Shown here one piece after another: positions 23,902 to 32,574 of a stretch of DNA of 37,036 nucleotides (within the stretch, counting starts at the first letter, position 1; every line of letters starts with the position of its first letter). The notes below the pieces were generated by a model. The model did no database searches. It had not been told where the DNA came from and worked only from the letters and a program-made list of their open reading frames with translations. The stretch is from assembly GCF_000482725.1 (NCBI RefSeq), contig NZ_AXWP01000058.1, forward strand, positions 1 through 37,036, read 5' to 3'. Position numbers and translations under genes: made by a program. Source of the DNA: Psychromonas arctica DSM 14288 (GTDB lineage Bacteria > Pseudomonadota > Gammaproteobacteria > Enterobacterales > Psychromonadaceae).

Positions 23902-24756
23902 ATGCAAATAATTAAAGATCCGACTTTACTGCGTAATGAAATAAAAAAAATGAAGCAGCAAGGTGCTCAAGTTGGTTTTGTACCTACCATGGGCAATTTA
24001 CATCAAGGACACTTAACCCTTGTTAAAGAAGCTCAACAGCATGCCAATGTTACTGTTGTCAGTATTTTTGTTAACCCAATGCAGTTTAACAATGCAAATG
24101 ACCTTGCTAACTATCCTAAAACATTAGATGCCGATTGTGCCAAGCTTGAACAAGCTGGGGTTGATATTGTATTTATCCCTTCTGCGCAGGCCATTTATCC
24201 AAATGGACTAAATTCACAAACGGTTGTTGAAGTACCTGGTATTTCGGATTGTTTAGAGGGTGAATTACGTCCAGGACATTTTCGCGGTGTAAGCACCATT
24301 GTTGCTAAACTATTTAATTTAGTACAACCCGATATTGCCTGCTTTGGAGAAAAAGATTTTCAACAACTGTGTGTAATAAAGCAAATGGTTATTGATTTAG
24401 CTATGCCTATTGAAATTATTGCAGTTGCTACCGTTAGAGAAACTTCGGGTTTAGCGATGAGTTCTCGCAATAATAAGTTATCAGTCGATCAAAAAATAAT
24501 TGCACCAAAAATTTCAGAAGTGATGCATGACCTTGGACAAAAAGTACAAGTAACCCCTGAAAATAGTAAGCAATTGATTGAAGATGCAAGCCTATCTTTA
24601 AACAAAGTAGGCTTTAAAACTGATAAAATTCATGTGGTTGACCCACTTACATTGGCACCTTTAAACTCAGACAGTAAACAAGCTGTGGTGTTAATGGCCG
24701 CTTTCTTAGGAGAGACTCGCTTAATTGATAACTTAGTTGTTAATTTGCACCAATAA
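23902..24756 (+). CDS. panC: pantothenate synthetase
   Basis: 284 residues (E. coli 283). It has the ATP-binding motif PTMGNLHQGHLTL, then VVSIFVNPMQFN, the ADCAKLEQAGVDIVF region, the PGHFRGVSTIVAKLFNLVQPDIACFGEKDFQQL block and the KMSKS-like MSSRN motif. It condenses pantoate with beta-alanine using ATP. It sits 47 bases after panB in the same direction. An AT-rich hairpin (24753-24770) overlaps its stop codon. Confidence 0.97.
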   Translation: MQIIKDPTLLRNEIKKMKQQGAQVGFVPTMGNLHQGHLTLVKEAQQHANVTVVSIFVNPMQFNNANDLANYPKTLDADCAKLEQAGVDIVFIPSAQAIYPNGLNSQTVVEVPGISDCLEGELRPGHFRGVSTIVAKLFNLVQPDIACFGEKDFQQLCVIKQMVIDLAMPIEIIAVATVRETSGLAMSSRNNKLSVDQKIIAPKISEVMHDLGQKVQVTPENSKQLIEDASLSLNKVGFKTDKIHVVDPLTLAPLNSDSKQAVVLMAAFLGETRLIDNLVVNLHQ

Positions 24757-24770
24757 AGTTTTTACTTTAT
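24753..24770 (+). other. small hairpin overlapping the panC stop codon
   Basis: 6-bp stem ataaag / ctttat with loop ttttta. The TAA stop (24754-24756) lies in the left arm. Weak by itself. Confidence 0.3.
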
Positions 24771-24826
24771 AGTCGCCCCTGTTGAAAAAATAAACATTTT
24801 AAATTTTTTAGAATCAAAGGTTTTGT

Positions 24827-25207
24827 ATGAAAAAGACACTGCTAACAGGCAAATTGCACCAAGCGCGCGTTACCCATGCTGAATTAAACTACGAGGGTTC
24901 ATGTGCAATCGATCAAGACCTCCTAGAGCAATCGGGTATTTTAGAATACGAACAGATTGAAATTTACAATATTGATAATGGCGCTCGTTTTTCAACGTAT
25001 GCAATCGTTGGTGAACGTGGTTCAAAAATAATTTCTGTTAACGGTGCTGCAGCGCGTCAAGCTGCTGTAGGTGACCGTGTGATTATCTGTACTTACGCAA
25101 GTTTTGAAGCTGAAGAAATTAAAGGCCATAAACCAAGCCTAGTATATTTAGATAAAGATAATAACATTGTTCGTACAAGTAAAGATGTTCCAATCCAAGT
25201 AGCGTAG
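24827..25207 (+). CDS. panD: aspartate 1-decarboxylase (pyruvoyl-dependent)
   Basis: 126 residues, the same as E. coli. The self-processing site Gly24-Ser25 lies in YEGSCAID, and Ser25 becomes the pyruvoyl cofactor of the alpha chain. The motifs [21 protein letters not shown] and the C-terminal PIQVA end are conserved. It makes beta-alanine for PanC. It lies 70 bases after panC and is closed by a strong terminator. Confidence 0.97.
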   Translation: MKKTLLTGKLHQARVTHAELNYEGSCAIDQDLLEQSGILEYEQIEIYNIDNGARFSTYAIVGERGSKIISVNGAAARQAAVGDRVIICTYASFEAEEIKGHKPSLVYLDKDNNIVRTSKDVPIQVA

Positions 25208-25235
25208 TCAACACTCAAATGCTCGACTAGATTGC

Positions 25236-25270
25236 AAAAGCCGCTCATATTTATTATTAGCGGCTTTTTT
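25236..25270 (+). terminator. panD terminator
   Basis: 10-bp perfect stem aaaagccgct (25236-25245) / agcggctttt (25259-25268), then a T-run to 25270. It separates the pantothenate genes from the glycerate module. Confidence 0.9.
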
Positions 25271-25374
25271 GTTTCTCTCCTCCCTGATAACGTCACATAA
25301 CAAATACATTCCCATCTATTTTTAATCATTGATTGTTACTATAAGCCATTAATATTAAATGTTAGGAATTATCT

Positions 25375-26511
25375 GTGTTTCTTTTAGAGAATAATTTAGC
25401 ACAACAAATCGTTGACCGTACAATGAAAATTATTGGGAACAATATTAATGTAATGAGTCATAGAGGCGTTATTATCGGCAGCGGAGACCCATTACGTATT
25501 GGTCAAACTCACGATGCAGCTTTACTCGCATTACAACATTCAACTACCATCGAGGTCACCAAAGAAAGTAGCCTTTCTCTAAAAGGAGTATTACCAGGTA
25601 TCAACCTCGTCTTACAAGTTAATGGGCAAGTCATTGGTGTAGTCGGGATCACTGGCGATCCTGATGAATGTAGAAAATATGCTGATTTAGTTAAAATGAC
25701 AGCGGAAATGATAGTAGAACATGCCGGCTTAACAGAGCAATTACAATGGGATAGAAGACATAGAGAAGAGTTTATAACTACTTGGATCAATGCAAAAACA
25801 AATGACCCCAAATTATTAGGTTGGGCAAAAAAAATTGATATCGATATTTCTGCTCCTCGTATTGCCGTCTTGATCCGCTTTCGAGAAACTCACCAACCTA
25901 TTAGTTTGCAAGGTATACGTAAGATAGTTGAATTATTAGAATATCCGATACGAGATAATCTTGTCGCCGTTGTCTCCCTTAATGAAATAGTGGTATTAAA
26001 ACCAGCAACGTTTTCCCATGGCCAATGGGATTGCCATGATGAAAATAGACGTATAGATTCATTATTTGCACGCTTAAAAGAATACGAGATAACAGATGTT
26101 GATATCGCTTTAGGGCATTATTTTGATGGTGAGGGGGCTATTGCACGTTCCTATGAAAGTGCACAACTAACATTAGAATGGGGACTAATACATCAGCCAG
26201 AAAGACATAAACATCTTTATGAAGAACTCCGCTTGCCTGTATTGCTTTCACCATTACATAAAAGTTGGCAGGGTGCTCACTTATGTCAACCTTATCAAGT
26301 ATTGGTACAAGAAGATAAAAATGGACAGCTGGCCAAAACACTCATTGCTTTATTTCAACATCGCTCTTTAACGGAATGTGCAAACAGCCTATATATCCAT
26401 AGAAATACATTACGATACCGAATAAATCGTATTCACAGCATTACTAATGTTGATCCGGAAACAGTAAGCGGTTTATTAGAGCTATATCTAGGATATTTAC
26501 TCGAAAGGTGA
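25375..26511 (+). CDS. cdaR: CdaR-family sugar-diacid-type transcriptional regulator
   Basis: 378 residues from a GTG at 25375 with taggaa upstream. The first conserved words, LAQQIVDRTMKIIGNNINVMSHRGVIIGSGD, fit the CdaR diacid-recognition domain (about 5-135) and leave no room for a much later start. A degenerate middle domain follows. The C-terminal PucR-type helix-turn-helix is LTECANSLYIHRNTLRYRINRI (about 330-360). E. coli CdaR activates glucarate, galactarate and glycerate genes. Here it precedes a GntP-type permease and glycerate kinase, so its effector is likely glycerate or a diacid that yields it. Confidence 0.92.
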   Translation: MFLLENNLAQQIVDRTMKIIGNNINVMSHRGVIIGSGDPLRIGQTHDAALLALQHSTTIEVTKESSLSLKGVLPGINLVLQVNGQVIGVVGITGDPDECRKYADLVKMTAEMIVEHAGLTEQLQWDRRHREEFITTWINAKTNDPKLLGWAKKIDIDISAPRIAVLIRFRETHQPISLQGIRKIVELLEYPIRDNLVAVVSLNEIVVLKPATFSHGQWDCHDENRRIDSLFARLKEYEITDVDIALGHYFDGEGAIARSYESAQLTLEWGLIHQPERHKHLYEELRLPVLLSPLHKSWQGAHLCQPYQVLVQEDKNGQLAKTLIALFQHRSLTECANSLYIHRNTLRYRINRIHSITNVDPETVSGLLELYLGYLLER

Positions 26512-26527
26512 AATAGAACCAATACTA

Positions 26528-26565
26528 TTGTGCAATTGCACAAAGTAACCATCGATTTGTAATAA
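26528..26565 (+). promoter_or_regulatory. 16-bp palindromic operator candidate and promoter before the GntP permease
   Basis: TTGTGCAATTGCACAA at 26528-26543 is a perfect palindrome. It overlaps a possible -35 (TTGCAC, 26536-26541), which has an 18-base spacer to TAATAA (26560-26565). It is a good candidate binding site for the regulator encoded just upstream. Neither protein binding nor promoter use is proven. Confidence 0.55.
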
Positions 26566-26631
26566 AAATTTGTCACCAAAGCCTAAAGACTTTAGTTGAT
26601 TGAAGCTCAATAATAACTCCACTAAATAAAC

Positions 26632-26653
26632 TAGCTGTTCAATAGCTGTTCAA
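26632..26653 (+). repeat. 11-bp perfect tandem repeat in the permease leader
   Basis: tagctgttcaa occurs twice in a row, at 26632-26642 and 26643-26653, between the predicted promoter and the start codon. Confidence 0.6.
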
Positions 26654-26671
26654 CTAAACAACGGAGTTATG

Positions 26672-28027
26672 ATGAGCTTAATACTAATTTTAATAGGCGT
26701 TATCGCCTTTATAGTAGTGACCACTACAAAATATAAACTACATCCCTTTTTGGCGTTACTATTATCAGCTTTTATCGCCGCTTTTGCTTATGGCCTACCT
26801 TCGTCAGAAATAGCAAAAACAATCGCAAGTGGCTTCGGCGGTATACTGGGCTATATTGGATTAGTCATTGTTTTAGGCACGATCATAGGGGTTATTCTAG
26901 AAAAAAGTGGTGCAGCTATTACCATGGCTGAATATGTGATTAAAGTACTTGGAGAACGCTTTCCAACGTTAACCATGACAATCATCGGTTATATTGTTTC
27001 TATTCCTGTATTTTGTGACTCTGGTTTTGTCATACTCAATTCGTTAAAAGAATCATTAGCAAATCGTTTACAAACATCAAGCGTTGCCATGAGTGTCGCA
27101 TTAGCAACGGGCTTATACGCAACTCACACGTTTATCCCACCGACCCCAGGCCCCATTGCAGCCGCAGGTAACCTAGGTTTAGAGTCAAACTTGGGATTAG
27201 TAATTGCTGTTGGTATTGTTGTCGCAGCAGTTGCTGCATTAGCAGGTACATTATGGGCAAACAGATTTAAAGATGTTGAACCAGATGCAATACCTGATGA
27301 AACACAGGCAACGCAACAATCATGGACAGAACTTAAAGCATCCTACGGCGTATTGCCTACAGCTGCACAAGCTTTCGCACCTATATTTATTCCTATTCTA
27401 TTAATATGTGGCTCATCAATTGCTAAATTCCCAAGCCAACCATTAGGCAATGGTATCATCTTCGATATATTGGTCTTTTTAGGTGCCCCAATTAGTGCCC
27501 TGTTGATTGGTTTGGGCTTTGCATTACGGTTATTAAAATCTGAGAAGAAGTCAATTGAACTCGGTGAACATATTAGTAAAGGGATCACGGTAGCAGCACC
27601 GATTCTTTTAATCACCGGTGCCGGTGGTGCATTCGGAGCGGTGTTAAAAGCCACGCCTTTAGGCGAGTATTTAGGGGTTACGTTAACCGGATTGGGGATC
27701 GGGATTTTTATGCCATTTATCGTTGCAGCTGCATTAAAATCGGCACAAGGATCCTCTACGGTCGCTTTAGTAACTACTTCAGCTCTTGTTGCACCATTAT
27801 TACCACAATTGGGGCTAGATTCCGAAATGGGTAGAGTATTAACAGTGATGGCGATTGGTGCCGGTGCAATGACAGTTTCACATGCCAATGATAGTTTTTT
27901 CTGGGTGGTTTCTCAGTTCAGTAAAATGTCCGTAGGCTTAGCTTACCGGGCACAAACAATGGCGACGTTGGTACAAGGTATTACCGCAATTATCTGTGTT
28001 TATTTATTAAGTTTAATATTGTTATAA
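26672..28027 (+). CDS. GntP-family permease, probable glycerate transporter
   Basis: 451 residues from the second of two overlapping ATGs (26669 and 26672). The ggag at 26663-26666 is 5 bases from the second and only 2 from the first. About 12-14 hydrophobic segments are visible. GntP-family landmarks include TTKYKLHPFLALLLSAFIAA, the FIPPTPGPIAAA motif and SAQGSSTVALVTTSALVAPLLP. The family comprises proton symporters for gluconate and related sugar acids. The glycerate kinase 12 bases downstream suggests glycerate as substrate, which is inference from context. Confidence 0.9.
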   Translation: MSLILILIGVIAFIVVTTTKYKLHPFLALLLSAFIAAFAYGLPSSEIAKTIASGFGGILGYIGLVIVLGTIIGVILEKSGAAITMAEYVIKVLGERFPTLTMTIIGYIVSIPVFCDSGFVILNSLKESLANRLQTSSVAMSVALATGLYATHTFIPPTPGPIAAAGNLGLESNLGLVIAVGIVVAAVAALAGTLWANRFKDVEPDAIPDETQATQQSWTELKASYGVLPTAAQAFAPIFIPILLICGSSIAKFPSQPLGNGIIFDILVFLGAPISALLIGLGFALRLLKSEKKSIELGEHISKGITVAAPILLITGAGGAFGAVLKATPLGEYLGVTLTGLGIGIFMPFIVAAALKSAQGSSTVALVTTSALVAPLLPQLGLDSEMGRVLTVMAIGAGAMTVSHANDSFFWVVSQFSKMSVGLAYRAQTMATLVQGITAIICVYLLSLILL

Positions 28028-28039
28028 ATAGAGGTTGAT

Positions 28040-29212
28040 ATGAAAATAGTCATTGCTCCCGATTCATTTAAAGAAAGTTTAACCGCCAAGCAAGTCTGTC
28101 GTGCAATTGAAACTGGCTTTAAACGTGTTTTCCCAGATGCGAGCTATGACTTAATCCCTGTCGCTGACGGTGGTGAAGGTACAGTGCAATCTTTGGTTGA
28201 TGCTACAAATGGTCAGCTAATCCACCTTAAAGTTACAGGGCCTATAGCACAGCCTGTGGATGCCTTTTATGGGTGGTTAGGAGATGACAGCAATACGGCG
28301 ATCATTGAAATGGCCGCTGCAAGTGGCTTACATCATGTTCCAGCTTCCTTACGAGATCCTAAAAAAACGTCCAGTTACGGTACAGGAGAATTAATAAAAG
28401 CAGCATTAGATCAAGGTGCGAAGAAAATTATTATTGGGTTAGGAGGCAGTGCGACTAATGACGGTGGTATAGGTATGTTAAGCGCACTCGGCATACAGTT
28501 TATAGATAAGCATGGGCAACTGATAGAAACTAATGGTGCAGGCTTACATCACATTAACACTATCAATATTAACGGGTTAGATAAACGGTTAACGAGTTGC
28601 GAAATATTGGTAGCTTGTGATGTAGATAACCCTCTTTGTGGAGAACACGGTGCAAGCCGTGTATTTGGCCCTCAAAAAGGGGCTACAGATGAAGATATTC
28701 AATATTTAGATATTGGCTTAAAACATTATGGACAGTGTATTAAACAACAACTTAATATTGATGTGCTTAACCAAGCAGGATCTGGTGCTGCAGGCGGAAT
28801 GGGTGCTGGATTAATAGCATTCACCAATGCGACGTTAAAACCAGGTATTGATTTAGTATTGGATGCAGTTCAATTGAGTCAATATATGCCTAATACAAAT
28901 CTAGTGATCACTGGTGAAGGCCGTATTGATAACCAAACGATTTATGGCAAAACACCGATGGGGGTTGCTAAAATAGCAAAAAAATTTGATATCCCGGTGA
29001 TTGGTGTTGCGGGTAGTTTAGGCAAGCATCATCAAGCAGTTTATTCATGTGGAATAGATGCGGTATTTGCTTGTATTCCAGGGGTAATGCCTTTAGAGCA
29101 AGCATTTGCAGAAGCGCAAACTAATCTTGAAAATTTATCTGAAAATATTGCTAAATGTTGGTCTATCAACCCTTGTAATAGCACGTTAATTAAATATTAC
29201 AGCCAATCTTAA
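28040..29212 (+). CDS. garK: glycerate kinase (GarK/GlxK type)
   Basis: 390 residues (E. coli GarK and GlxK about 381). The N-terminal MKIVIAPDSFKESLTAKQVC, PVADGGEGTV, GLGGSATNDGGIGML and the C-terminal GEGRIDNQTIYGKTPMGVAKIAKK are diagnostic. It phosphorylates glycerate, in bacterial members usually at the 2-position, feeding lower glycolysis. It is co-transcribed with the GntP permease. GarK and GlxK cannot be told apart from sequence alone. Confidence 0.93.
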   Translation: MKIVIAPDSFKESLTAKQVCRAIETGFKRVFPDASYDLIPVADGGEGTVQSLVDATNGQLIHLKVTGPIAQPVDAFYGWLGDDSNTAIIEMAAASGLHHVPASLRDPKKTSSYGTGELIKAALDQGAKKIIIGLGGSATNDGGIGMLSALGIQFIDKHGQLIETNGAGLHHINTININGLDKRLTSCEILVACDVDNPLCGEHGASRVFGPQKGATDEDIQYLDIGLKHYGQCIKQQLNIDVLNQAGSGAAGGMGAGLIAFTNATLKPGIDLVLDAVQLSQYMPNTNLVITGEGRIDNQTIYGKTPMGVAKIAKKFDIPVIGVAGSLGKHHQAVYSCGIDAVFACIPGVMPLEQAFAEAQTNLENLSENIAKCWSINPCNSTLIKYYSQS

Positions 29213-29237
29213 AGTCGTATTAATCGAATATAAAAGT

Positions 29238-29288
29238 GTTATTGAAGGTTACATACGTAAAGGCTCTAGTAGCCATTACTTTAATAAC
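29238..29288. other. imperfect inverted repeat between convergent glycerate kinase and msrQ genes
   Basis: gttattgaag (29238-29247) pairs with ctttaataac (29279-29288) at 9 of 10 positions. There is no T-run directly after it, so it may or may not act as a shared terminator. Confidence 0.3.
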
Positions 29289-29293
29289 AGCCA

Positions 29294-29932
29294 CTATGAA
29301 AATAAAGGGGCTTTTTTGATAAACGTTATTAACTCTTTAAATTGCGCTTTAAAATAACTACTACGCTCTCTAAGTAGAATGAAACAAATAACAAAGTAAA
29401 TACTTGGCTCGATTAAGCCCGACTTTACTGACCAGTAATAATGTACTGTGCCCAGTAAAACTGCGATGTAAACCCAGCGGTGTAAACTAAACCAAGCCTG
29501 TTTCATTTTACGCTTAATTGAAGTGATTGAAGTAATACTAAGTAACAACAAAATGATCCAAGCTAACATACCTAAACTTAAGTATGGTCGTTTAATTACT
29601 TCATCAAATAATAAAAATACTTCCCAATTTAATTCCAACCATAAAAATGCAATTAAGTGCAAGCATAACCAAGCAAACGAATATAAGCCTAAAACACGCT
29701 TTATGCGCCCTAATAAGGGTTGCTTAAAGCGTTTACTAATGGGGGTTATCGCAAGCGTTATTAACAAGTAATTTAAACCTGTTTTCCCCAAGAAATGGAT
29801 CATCTCTTTAACAGGGTCTGCACCTAACTGATTACTATCAATTAACAGGTAGAAATACAATAACACCGATAGCGAAGCGATATGAATAATCGCTTTTATG
29901 AATGTTATCGCCAAAGGTGGTATTTTATTCAT
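29294..29932 (-). CDS. msrQ: haem-binding membrane subunit of methionine sulfoxide reductase
   Basis: 212 residues with about six hydrophobic segments. Conserved words GKTGLNYLLITLAITPI, LLGRIKRVLGLYSFAWLCLHLIAFLWLE and WFSLHRWVYIAVLLGTVHYYW place it in the MsrQ/YedZ family. Histidines in the helices ligate b-type haem. MsrQ passes electrons from the quinone pool to periplasmic MsrP. It follows msrP by 46 bases, and the pair repairs methionine sulfoxide in envelope proteins. Confidence 0.94.
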   Translation of the reverse strand: MNKIPPLAITFIKAIIHIASLSVLLYFYLLIDSNQLGADPVKEMIHFLGKTGLNYLLITLAITPISKRFKQPLLGRIKRVLGLYSFAWLCLHLIAFLWLELNWEVFLLFDEVIKRPYLSLGMLAWIILLLLSITSITSIKRKMKQAWFSLHRWVYIAVLLGTVHYYWSVKSGLIEPSIYFVICFILLRERSSYFKAQFKELITFIKKAPLFS

Positions 29933-29978
29933 GATTAATGCGCTCTGTTATAAGTTTATAAGATTAACGAGATCAGGT

Positions 29979-31001
29979 TTAGAAATTACGTAGAAGATCC
30001 ATACCTTTATACAGATGGCCCACTTCTTCCTCATAACCGTTAAACATTAATGTTTTTTGTCGAGTTTGTTGGAATACGTTTCCTTCACCGATAAAGCGTT
30101 CGTTTGCTTGGCTCCAACGAGGGTGATCAGCTCGCGGATTAACATTAGCAAAAAAACCATACTCATCAGGGCCAAGCGCTTGCCATGTATTAATGGGTGC
30201 TTTATCTGTTAGCGTTATTTTTACAATTGATTTAATGCTTTTAAAACCATACTTCCAGGGCACAACCAAGCGAATAGGCGCTCCATTTTGCGGTGCTAAT
30301 GTTTTGCCATAGAGACCTACAGAAAGCAATGCAAGCGGGTTCATCGCTTCTTCAATGGTTAAACCTTCAACATATGGAAAGTTAATACTGCCCCCGACGA
30401 ACCTAGAAGCTTGCCCACGCATTTGGTCTGGGTCAAACACAGTTTCAAAGCGCACATACTTAGCATCGGACTTAACACCCGCTTGCTTTAATAGCGTTGC
30501 CAACGTGAAACCTAACCAAGGAATATTCATCGACCAAGCTTCAACACAACGCATGCGATATAAACGCTCTTCGATATCGAATTTTTTCAGTAAATCTTCG
30601 TAGTTTAATGTTTGTGGGTTATCCACTAAGCCATCAATAGTTAATGACCAAGGATCAACTTGAAATTGCTGACTATATTGAGCGGGATCCCCCTTCCCTG
30701 TGCCAAATTCATAAAAGTTATTATATTGAATAACTTTATCTTCAGGCGTCAGTGATGTGAGCGATTGGTAATTAGTATTTTTAGTAAATGATAATGCAGA
30801 GCGTTGGAATAATGCATTTTTATCCTGATCATTGCCACTAGAAAAAATATCGAAAACACTGGCACTAGCAGGTTTAATAAAAGGGATAGTTAAAGCAGCA
30901 AGGCCTAGACCTTTGATAATATGGCGGCGCTCTTTATAGACTGACTCGCCAGTTAATTGTGATTCTTTTAATTGCGACTTTTTAGTGTGTTTTATTAGCA
31001 T
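29979..31001 (-). CDS. msrP: periplasmic methionine sulfoxide reductase catalytic subunit
   Basis: 340 residues (E. coli 334). Twin-arginine signal: ERRHIIKGLGLAALTIPF at about 24-41, for Tat export of the folded molybdopterin enzyme. The molybdenum ligand is Cys152 in MRCVEAWSM. Other conserved blocks are YNNFYEFG, GGSINFPYVEGL, QNGAPIRLVVPWKYGFK and NPRADHPRWSQANERFIG. The start agrees with the E. coli N-terminus (LKESQLTGESV). It is first in an operon with msrQ. Confidence 0.96.
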   Translation of the reverse strand: MLIKHTKKSQLKESQLTGESVYKERRHIIKGLGLAALTIPFIKPASASVFDIFSSGNDQDKNALFQRSALSFTKNTNYQSLTSLTPEDKVIQYNNFYEFGTGKGDPAQYSQQFQVDPWSLTIDGLVDNPQTLNYEDLLKKFDIEERLYRMRCVEAWSMNIPWLGFTLATLLKQAGVKSDAKYVRFETVFDPDQMRGQASRFVGGSINFPYVEGLTIEEAMNPLALLSVGLYGKTLAPQNGAPIRLVVPWKYGFKSIKSIVKITLTDKAPINTWQALGPDEYGFFANVNPRADHPRWSQANERFIGEGNVFQQTRQKTLMFNGYEEEVGHLYKGMDLLRNF

Positions 31002-31126
31002 CTTTTATCCTCACTCAGTTTTCACTTCGACTGTATAAAAAAATAGACCGCTAAAACACACTTTATATTTCATGTGATTAAAAAATAGTGAAAGTTTATA
31101 GGCCTCCCCTATTTATAAATGACAGG

Positions 31127-31804
31127 TTATAAATCACAGGTTAAACGCAAAGACTGCTGACCGCTTGCCCAATATTTACGTTCAAAAGGTGTAATTGCTT
31201 GTTCTGCAGTATAAATTTCAGTCTTACTATCAACGTTAGCTAATTGTAATGCCCGTTGAAACTCTTCAACATAAGTAAACCAATTGCTGCGCAAATCAAG
31301 TTGACCACCTAATTTAATTATCGATGGAAAAACCGCACTTCCATGCCAACGACGTTGTAAATGTTTAGATTTAGGCCATGGGTTAGGATATAGCAGATAA
31401 TGATGTGAAAGAGTCCAATTTGCGTCCACCGCTAGGCGCCAAAAATCATTTAAATTAACTTGCAATAAACGATAATTATCTAAGTCTTCAATAGAAGCTT
31501 CTCCATCACTAGGATGTTTTGATAACCGGTCTGCAGATTTATCCATTCCCAATACAATCGCCTCGGGGTGTGCTTTTGCAATATGGTAAGTACTTTCACC
31601 AACACCACAGCAAGAGTCGAATATAATCGGTTTAGCTTGTTGCTCAACCCACTTTTCAACTTCCTTAAACGCTTCTAGAGTATGCGTTTGGTAAGGCTTT
31701 TTAAAGTCATGCTGTAAATGCTTTAACACCACTTCATCTAATTTCTCGTGTAACCCCACTTGATTAGACGTAATAATTCTTGAGTCACCAGTAATGTCAT
31801 TCAT
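31127..31804 (-). CDS. TrmB-like SAM-dependent methyltransferase with altered motif
   Basis: 225 residues, near the length of tRNA (guanine-46-N7)-methyltransferase. The SAM motif reads FDSCCGVGESTYHIA (62-76) instead of the usual EIGFGMG form. The TrmB signature PDPWPKKRH appears as PNPWPKSKH (140-148), with Asn141 in place of the Asp implicated in catalysis. It is therefore probably a paralogue, not the housekeeping TrmB, and its substrate is uncertain. Its ATG overlaps the yadH stop by 4 bases (ATGA), so it is translationally coupled to an ABC exporter. Confidence 0.78.
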   Translation of the reverse strand: MNDITGDSRIITSNQVGLHEKLDEVVLKHLQHDFKKPYQTHTLEAFKEVEKWVEQQAKPIIFDSCCGVGESTYHIAKAHPEAIVLGMDKSADRLSKHPSDGEASIEDLDNYRLLQVNLNDFWRLAVDANWTLSHHYLLYPNPWPKSKHLQRRWHGSAVFPSIIKLGGQLDLRSNWFTYVEEFQRALQLANVDSKTEIYTAEQAITPFERKYWASGQQSLRLTCDL

Positions 31805-32574
31805 GAACGAATACCTGCACCTTTTTTAAGTAATACGGCAGCTAACGTGTAACCGATAATGATAAAAGTAAATATCACGGTAAATGACCAAATTACAGGC
31901 ACATCAGAGACGCCTAGAAACCCATAACGGAAAGCGTTGATCATGTAAAAAACCGGATTAAAATGAGACACGCCTTGCCAAAACTCAGGAAGCAGTGAAA
32001 TAGAATAAAAAACACCACCAAGATACGTTAAAGGTGTTAACACAAAGGTAGGAATAATACTAATATCATCAAAGGTTTTAGCGAAAATTGCATTCAATAA
32101 ACCACCGATAGAAAAAAGAATAGAAGTACAAAGTACACTCGCTATCAATACCAATACATTATGGATATGTAAATCAACGAAGAACAAAGAAACTAAAGTA
32201 ACAATAAACCCAACCATCAAACCTCGCGCAACACCGCCTCCAACATATCCCCAAATAATAAGATAGTTTGGAACCGGTGCGACTAGCAGTTCTTCAATAT
32301 TACGCTGGAATTTAGCACTAAAGAATGACGAAGCTACATTTGAGTAAGAGTTGGTGATCACTGACATCATGATCAAACCTGGAACGATAAAGGCCATATA
32401 GCTAAACCCATTCATTTCACCAATTCTTGCCCCAATAAGGTTACCAAAAATAACAAAATACAAAGACATAGTAATAGCAGGTGGGACTAATGTTTGCACC
32501 CATATGCGCAAGAAGCGATTAACTTCTTTAGTCCAGATACTTTTAACTGCTATCACATATTGTTTATTTAGCAT
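31801..32574 (-). CDS. yadH: ABC-2 type permease YadH
   Basis: 257 residues (E. coli YadH 256). The ATG at 32574 has ggag 5 bases upstream; an ATG 12 bases earlier contains that ggag and is less likely. Conserved stretches are FLRIWVQTLVPPAITMSLYFVIFGNLIG, SSFFSAKFQRNIEELLVAPVPNYLI and PLTYLGGVFYSISLLPEFWQ. Six membrane segments. It pairs with YadG. In E. coli the yadGH pair lies beside panD, so the pair stays near the pantothenate genes here despite the inserted glycerate and msr genes. Confidence 0.94.
   Translation of the reverse strand: MLNKQYVIAVKSIWTKEVNRFLRIWVQTLVPPAITMSLYFVIFGNLIGARIGEMNGFSYMAFIVPGLIMMSVITNSYSNVASSFFSAKFQRNIEELLVAPVPNYLIIWGYVGGGVARGLMVGFIVTLVSLFFVDLHIHNVLVLIASVLCTSILFSIGGLLNAIFAKTFDDISIIPTFVLTPLTYLGGVFYSISLLPEFWQGVSHFNPVFYMINAFRYGFLGVSDVPVIWSFTVIFTFIIIGYTLAAVLLKKGAGIRS

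Noticed and set aside
27343-27888. 181-codon minus-strand ORF inside the GntP permease gene
   Set aside because: It lies antisense to a well-supported membrane protein gene, and its Asn/Pro/Ala-rich translation is the usual shadow of that sequence.
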